Shown here in pieces: positions 62,035-64,000 of a stretch of 64,000 nt of DNA. This stretch comes from Butyrivibrio proteoclasticus B316 (GTDB lineage Bacteria; Bacillota; Clostridia; Lachnospirales; Lachnospiraceae), in the NCBI RefSeq assembly GCF_000145035.1, contig NC_014387.1, positions 464,441-528,440 on the forward strand, written 5' to 3'. The notes beneath the pieces were generated by a model. It saw nothing but the letters and a program-made list of their open reading frames with translations. It did not search any database and had not been told where the DNA came from. The translations under genes were made by a program, and so were the position numbers. Position 1 is the stretch's first letter, and every line of letters begins with the position of its first letter.

Positions 62035-62088
62035 GAAATGATTGATTAAATATTTTTCATCTTTTTTGGATTTAAAAGGGAGTAGTTT

Positions 62089-63171
62089 ATGAAATATGCG
62101 TTAATTGGCTGTGGCCGTATATCACCTAACCATATTGTGGCAGCGCAGAATAACGGCCTTGAGATTGTTGCTATTTGTGATATTGTTGAGCAAAATATGC
62201 ATGACAAGATGGTGAAGTTCAAGTTGCCTGAACAGGTACATTGCTATACTGATTACCTTGAAATGTTAGATAAGGAAAAGCCTGAACTTGTCGCTATAGC
62301 GACAGAATCAGGCAAACATGCTGAAATCGCGATTAATTGCTTGAAAAAAGGACATGCTAATATTATCGTAGAGAAACCTATAGCTTTATCGCTTGCAGAT
62401 GCTGATCGGATAATTGCTGCAGCAAAAGAGGAAGGTTTAAAAGTATGTGCTTGCCATCAGAATAGGTTTAACAAGTCTATTCAGAAGATTAGAGAAGCTG
62501 TTGATATGGAGAGATTTGGTAAACTGCTCCATGGAACAGCACATATTAGGTGGGCCAGAGATTATGAGTATTATTCTCGTGCTAAGTGGAGAGGTACTTG
62601 GGCTCAGGACGGTGGCGCGCTTATGAATCAATGTATTCACAATATCGATCTTCTCAGATGGATGATGGGAGATGAGATTGATTGCGTTGTTGGGATGACT
62701 GATCGCCTCAAACATGATTACATTGAAGCAGAAGACTTAGGAATTGCACTTATTAAGTTTAGAAATGGTTCTTACGGTATAGTAGAGGGAACTACCAACA
62801 TTTATCCCAAGAATCTTGAGGAAACGTTGTATCTTTTTGGAGAAAAGGGAACGGTAAAAGCTGGAGGTACATCAGTTAATGTGATTGAAGAGTGGCGTTT
62901 CTCAGATATGCTTGATGATCCAGATGAAGTTAAGGCAAGGTTTCATGAAAATCCACCAAATGTATATGGATTTGGGCACACACCATTATATGCTGATGTT
63001 ATTGATGCGATTCAGAGTGATAGACAGCCATATGTAGATGCAGAGGCTGGTAAAAGAGCTCTCGAGCTTGTTTTAGCTATATATAAGTCTGCTGCATCCG
63101 GAGAAATAGTGAAGTTTCCTTTAGCGGAATGCTCAACACTGGAATTTGAGGGGCGCTTTGATAATAAGTAA
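62089..63171 (+). CDS. wbpB: WbpB/WlbA-like UDP-GlcNAc-uronate 3-dehydrogenase (Gfo/Idh/MocA)
   Basis: A 360-residue oxidoreductase. The NAD site is ALIGCGRIS (residues 4-12), with the family EKP at 95-97 (Lys96 catalytic) and His184 in NQCIHNIDLLRWMMGD. AHIRWARDYEYYSRAKWRGTW and the C-terminal YGFGHTPLYADVIDAI are typical of WbpB/WlbA, which oxidise C3 of UDP-GlcNAcA to the 3-keto form. The next enzymes are the WbpE and WbpD homologues at 38828 and 41037. UDP-GlcNAc 6-dehydrogenase (WbpA) is not in the window. AAGGGAG precedes the ATG; it has its own promoter. Confidence 0.9.
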   Translation: MKYALIGCGRISPNHIVAAQNNGLEIVAICDIVEQNMHDKMVKFKLPEQVHCYTDYLEMLDKEKPELVAIATESGKHAEIAINCLKKGHANIIVEKPIALSLADADRIIAAAKEEGLKVCACHQNRFNKSIQKIREAVDMERFGKLLHGTAHIRWARDYEYYSRAKWRGTWAQDGGALMNQCIHNIDLLRWMMGDEIDCVVGMTDRLKHDYIEAEDLGIALIKFRNGSYGIVEGTTNIYPKNLEETLYLFGEKGTVKAGGTSVNVIEEWRFSDMLDDPDEVKARFHENPPNVYGFGHTPLYADVIDAIQSDRQPYVDAEAGKRALELVLAIYKSAASGEIVKFPLAECSTLEFEGRFDNK

Positions 63172-63204
63172 ACCTAATAATAGAGTGTAGGTAATCAGAT
63201 ATAT

Positions 63205-64000
63205 ATGTGTGGAATAGCAGCTTGCATTAAAAAGACTGGACATATCGATAGAAACAGATTTGATCGAATGGTTGATATAATCAGTTATAGAGGGCCGAAT
63301 GATCGAGGAGTATATTTTGACGATGGTTTGGCATTAGGGCATAGGAGGCTCTCTATAATAGATCTTTCTGCAGATGGGCATCAGCCATTTGAGAAAATTG
63401 ATGACTATGTTCTGATATTTAATGGCGAAATATACAATTATATAGAGTTAAGAAATGAACTATCTCAAAAAGGATATCATATCAAAACACAGACGGATAC
63501 AGAGATAATAATTCATTCCTATATAGAATGGGGGAACGAATGCGTCCGCCATTTTAATGGTATGTGGTCATTTGTTTTGTATGATAAGAAGAATAAAAGT
63601 TTATTTTGTTCCAGAGATAGATTTGGTGTTAAACCATTATATTATACCGATCAGGAAGGCTTTTTTTTGATTGCTTCTGAGATTAAACAGTTTTTTGAAA
63701 TACTACAGGAGCGGCCACGTGCGAACAGAGACATGCTTTTACGGTATATTATTCGTGGCACTAACGATGTTCCTCCTTATACTATGTTCGATGATATTTA
63801 TCAGTTAGAGCCTGGATACAATATGGTATATGACCTTGAATCGCATTCTTTTTCAAAAGAAAGATATTATGATATAGGCGATAGTCGAGAAAAAAATATT
63901 AAGTATGAGGATGCCTGTGCAAAATTTAAAGATGCTTTTTTCGAAGCTGTAAAACTAAGGCTTAGGTCGGATGTTCCAGTCGGATATTTCTTATCTGGAG
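63205..64000 (+). CDS. asnB: Asparagine synthase-like amidotransferase, partial (runs off the end)
   Basis: The frame opens with MCGIAACIKK at 63205 and is open to the last base, giving 265 codons. Cys2, YRGPNDRG, LGHRRLSIIDLSADG, NGEIYN and RDRFGVKPLYY are the glutaminase-domain hallmarks; the window ends within SDVPVGYFLSG, the ATP-pyrophosphatase loop. The match is of the same family as the gene at 17117 but more AT-rich and clearly different in detail. It stands 33 bases after the WbpB-like gene, so it is in the same unit and may amidate the uronic acid that enzyme leads to. Confidence 0.92.
   Translation, partial: MCGIAACIKKTGHIDRNRFDRMVDIISYRGPNDRGVYFDDGLALGHRRLSIIDLSADGHQPFEKIDDYVLIFNGEIYNYIELRNELSQKGYHIKTQTDTEIIIHSYIEWGNECVRHFNGMWSFVLYDKKNKSLFCSRDRFGVKPLYYTDQEGFFLIASEIKQFFEILQERPRANRDMLLRYIIRGTNDVPPYTMFDDIYQLEPGYNMVYDLESHSFSKERYYDIGDSREKNIKYEDACAKFKDAFFEAVKLRLRSDVPVGYFLSG

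Overview
The window is a 64 kb stretch of low-GC DNA, coding almost entirely on the + strand, that reads as a very large surface-polysaccharide (capsule, exopolysaccharide or cell-wall glycan) biosynthesis locus. Strict AGGAG-type ribosome sites, frequent TTG and GTG starts, rubredoxin, rubrerythrin and superoxide reductase genes, and an AAA-ATPase family typical of gut clostridia suggest an anaerobic Firmicute, most likely a Lachnospiraceae member (Butyrivibrio-like). The taxonomic call is inference from gene content, not from a marker gene.

Layout. 1-15.4 kb: the end of an initiating sugar-phosphate transferase, a CapE/CapF pair (UDP-FucNAc branch) split by a WbuB-like glycosyltransferase and a remarkable tandem hairpin repeat, a HAD hydrolase, a GT4, a DegT aminotransferase, three large multispanning GT-C-like membrane proteins (one YfhO-like) and a GT2. 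15.4-22.2 kb: oxygen-defence genes (rubredoxin, rubrerythrin, flavoprotein-rubredoxin fusion) interleaved with a reverse-strand GT4, an asparagine synthase-like amidotransferase and an FdtA-like ketoisomerase. 22.3-27.4 kb: two GT4s, a GNAT and an O-acyltransferase, and a 4Fe-4S/GNAT fusion. 27.4-32.0 kb: an AT-rich cargo module of three genes unrelated to glycans: a 59-residue protein with its own strong promoter, a 927-residue protein with an HEVAH metallopeptidase motif, and a 430-residue protein ending in a divergent DisA-type diadenylate-cyclase domain. This is the best candidate for an undescribed signalling or defence system. 32.0-36.7 kb: a scar zone containing a decayed ABC-transporter copy, a decayed acyltransferase start, a decayed AAA-ATPase, a duplicated promoter-plus-hairpin element, a glycosyltransferase, superoxide reductase and the intact ABC flippase. 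36.7-64 kb: an AT-rich run of tightly packed glycan genes with many 1-14 nt overlaps: GT4, GT2 and GT11 enzymes, WbpE-, WbpD- and WbpB-like enzymes for UDP-GlcNAc(3NAc)A, two TupA-like ATP-grasp proteins, a DUF362 protein, a Wzx flippase, acyltransferases, FkbM methyltransferase, a GtrII-like membrane protein, a split glycosyltransferase and the start of a second asparagine synthase-like gene.

How the parts work together (inference). Nucleotide-sugar enzymes supply N-acetylated deoxy sugars, 3-amino sugars and diacetamido uronic acids; cytosolic glycosyltransferases build a lipid-linked repeat; a Wzx-type or PglK-like ABC flippase exports it; and two GtrB/CsbB-type GT2 enzymes may charge polyprenyl phosphate for the GT-C-like membrane proteins, which would decorate the glycan outside. 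Acyl, methyl, amide and perhaps amino-acid groups are added by the acyltransferases, FkbM, AsnB-like and TupA-like proteins. The locus is a mosaic: codon use becomes more A/T-rich after about 24 kb, and the scar zone shows duplication followed by deletion. No tRNA, rRNA, CRISPR array, transposase or integrase was seen.
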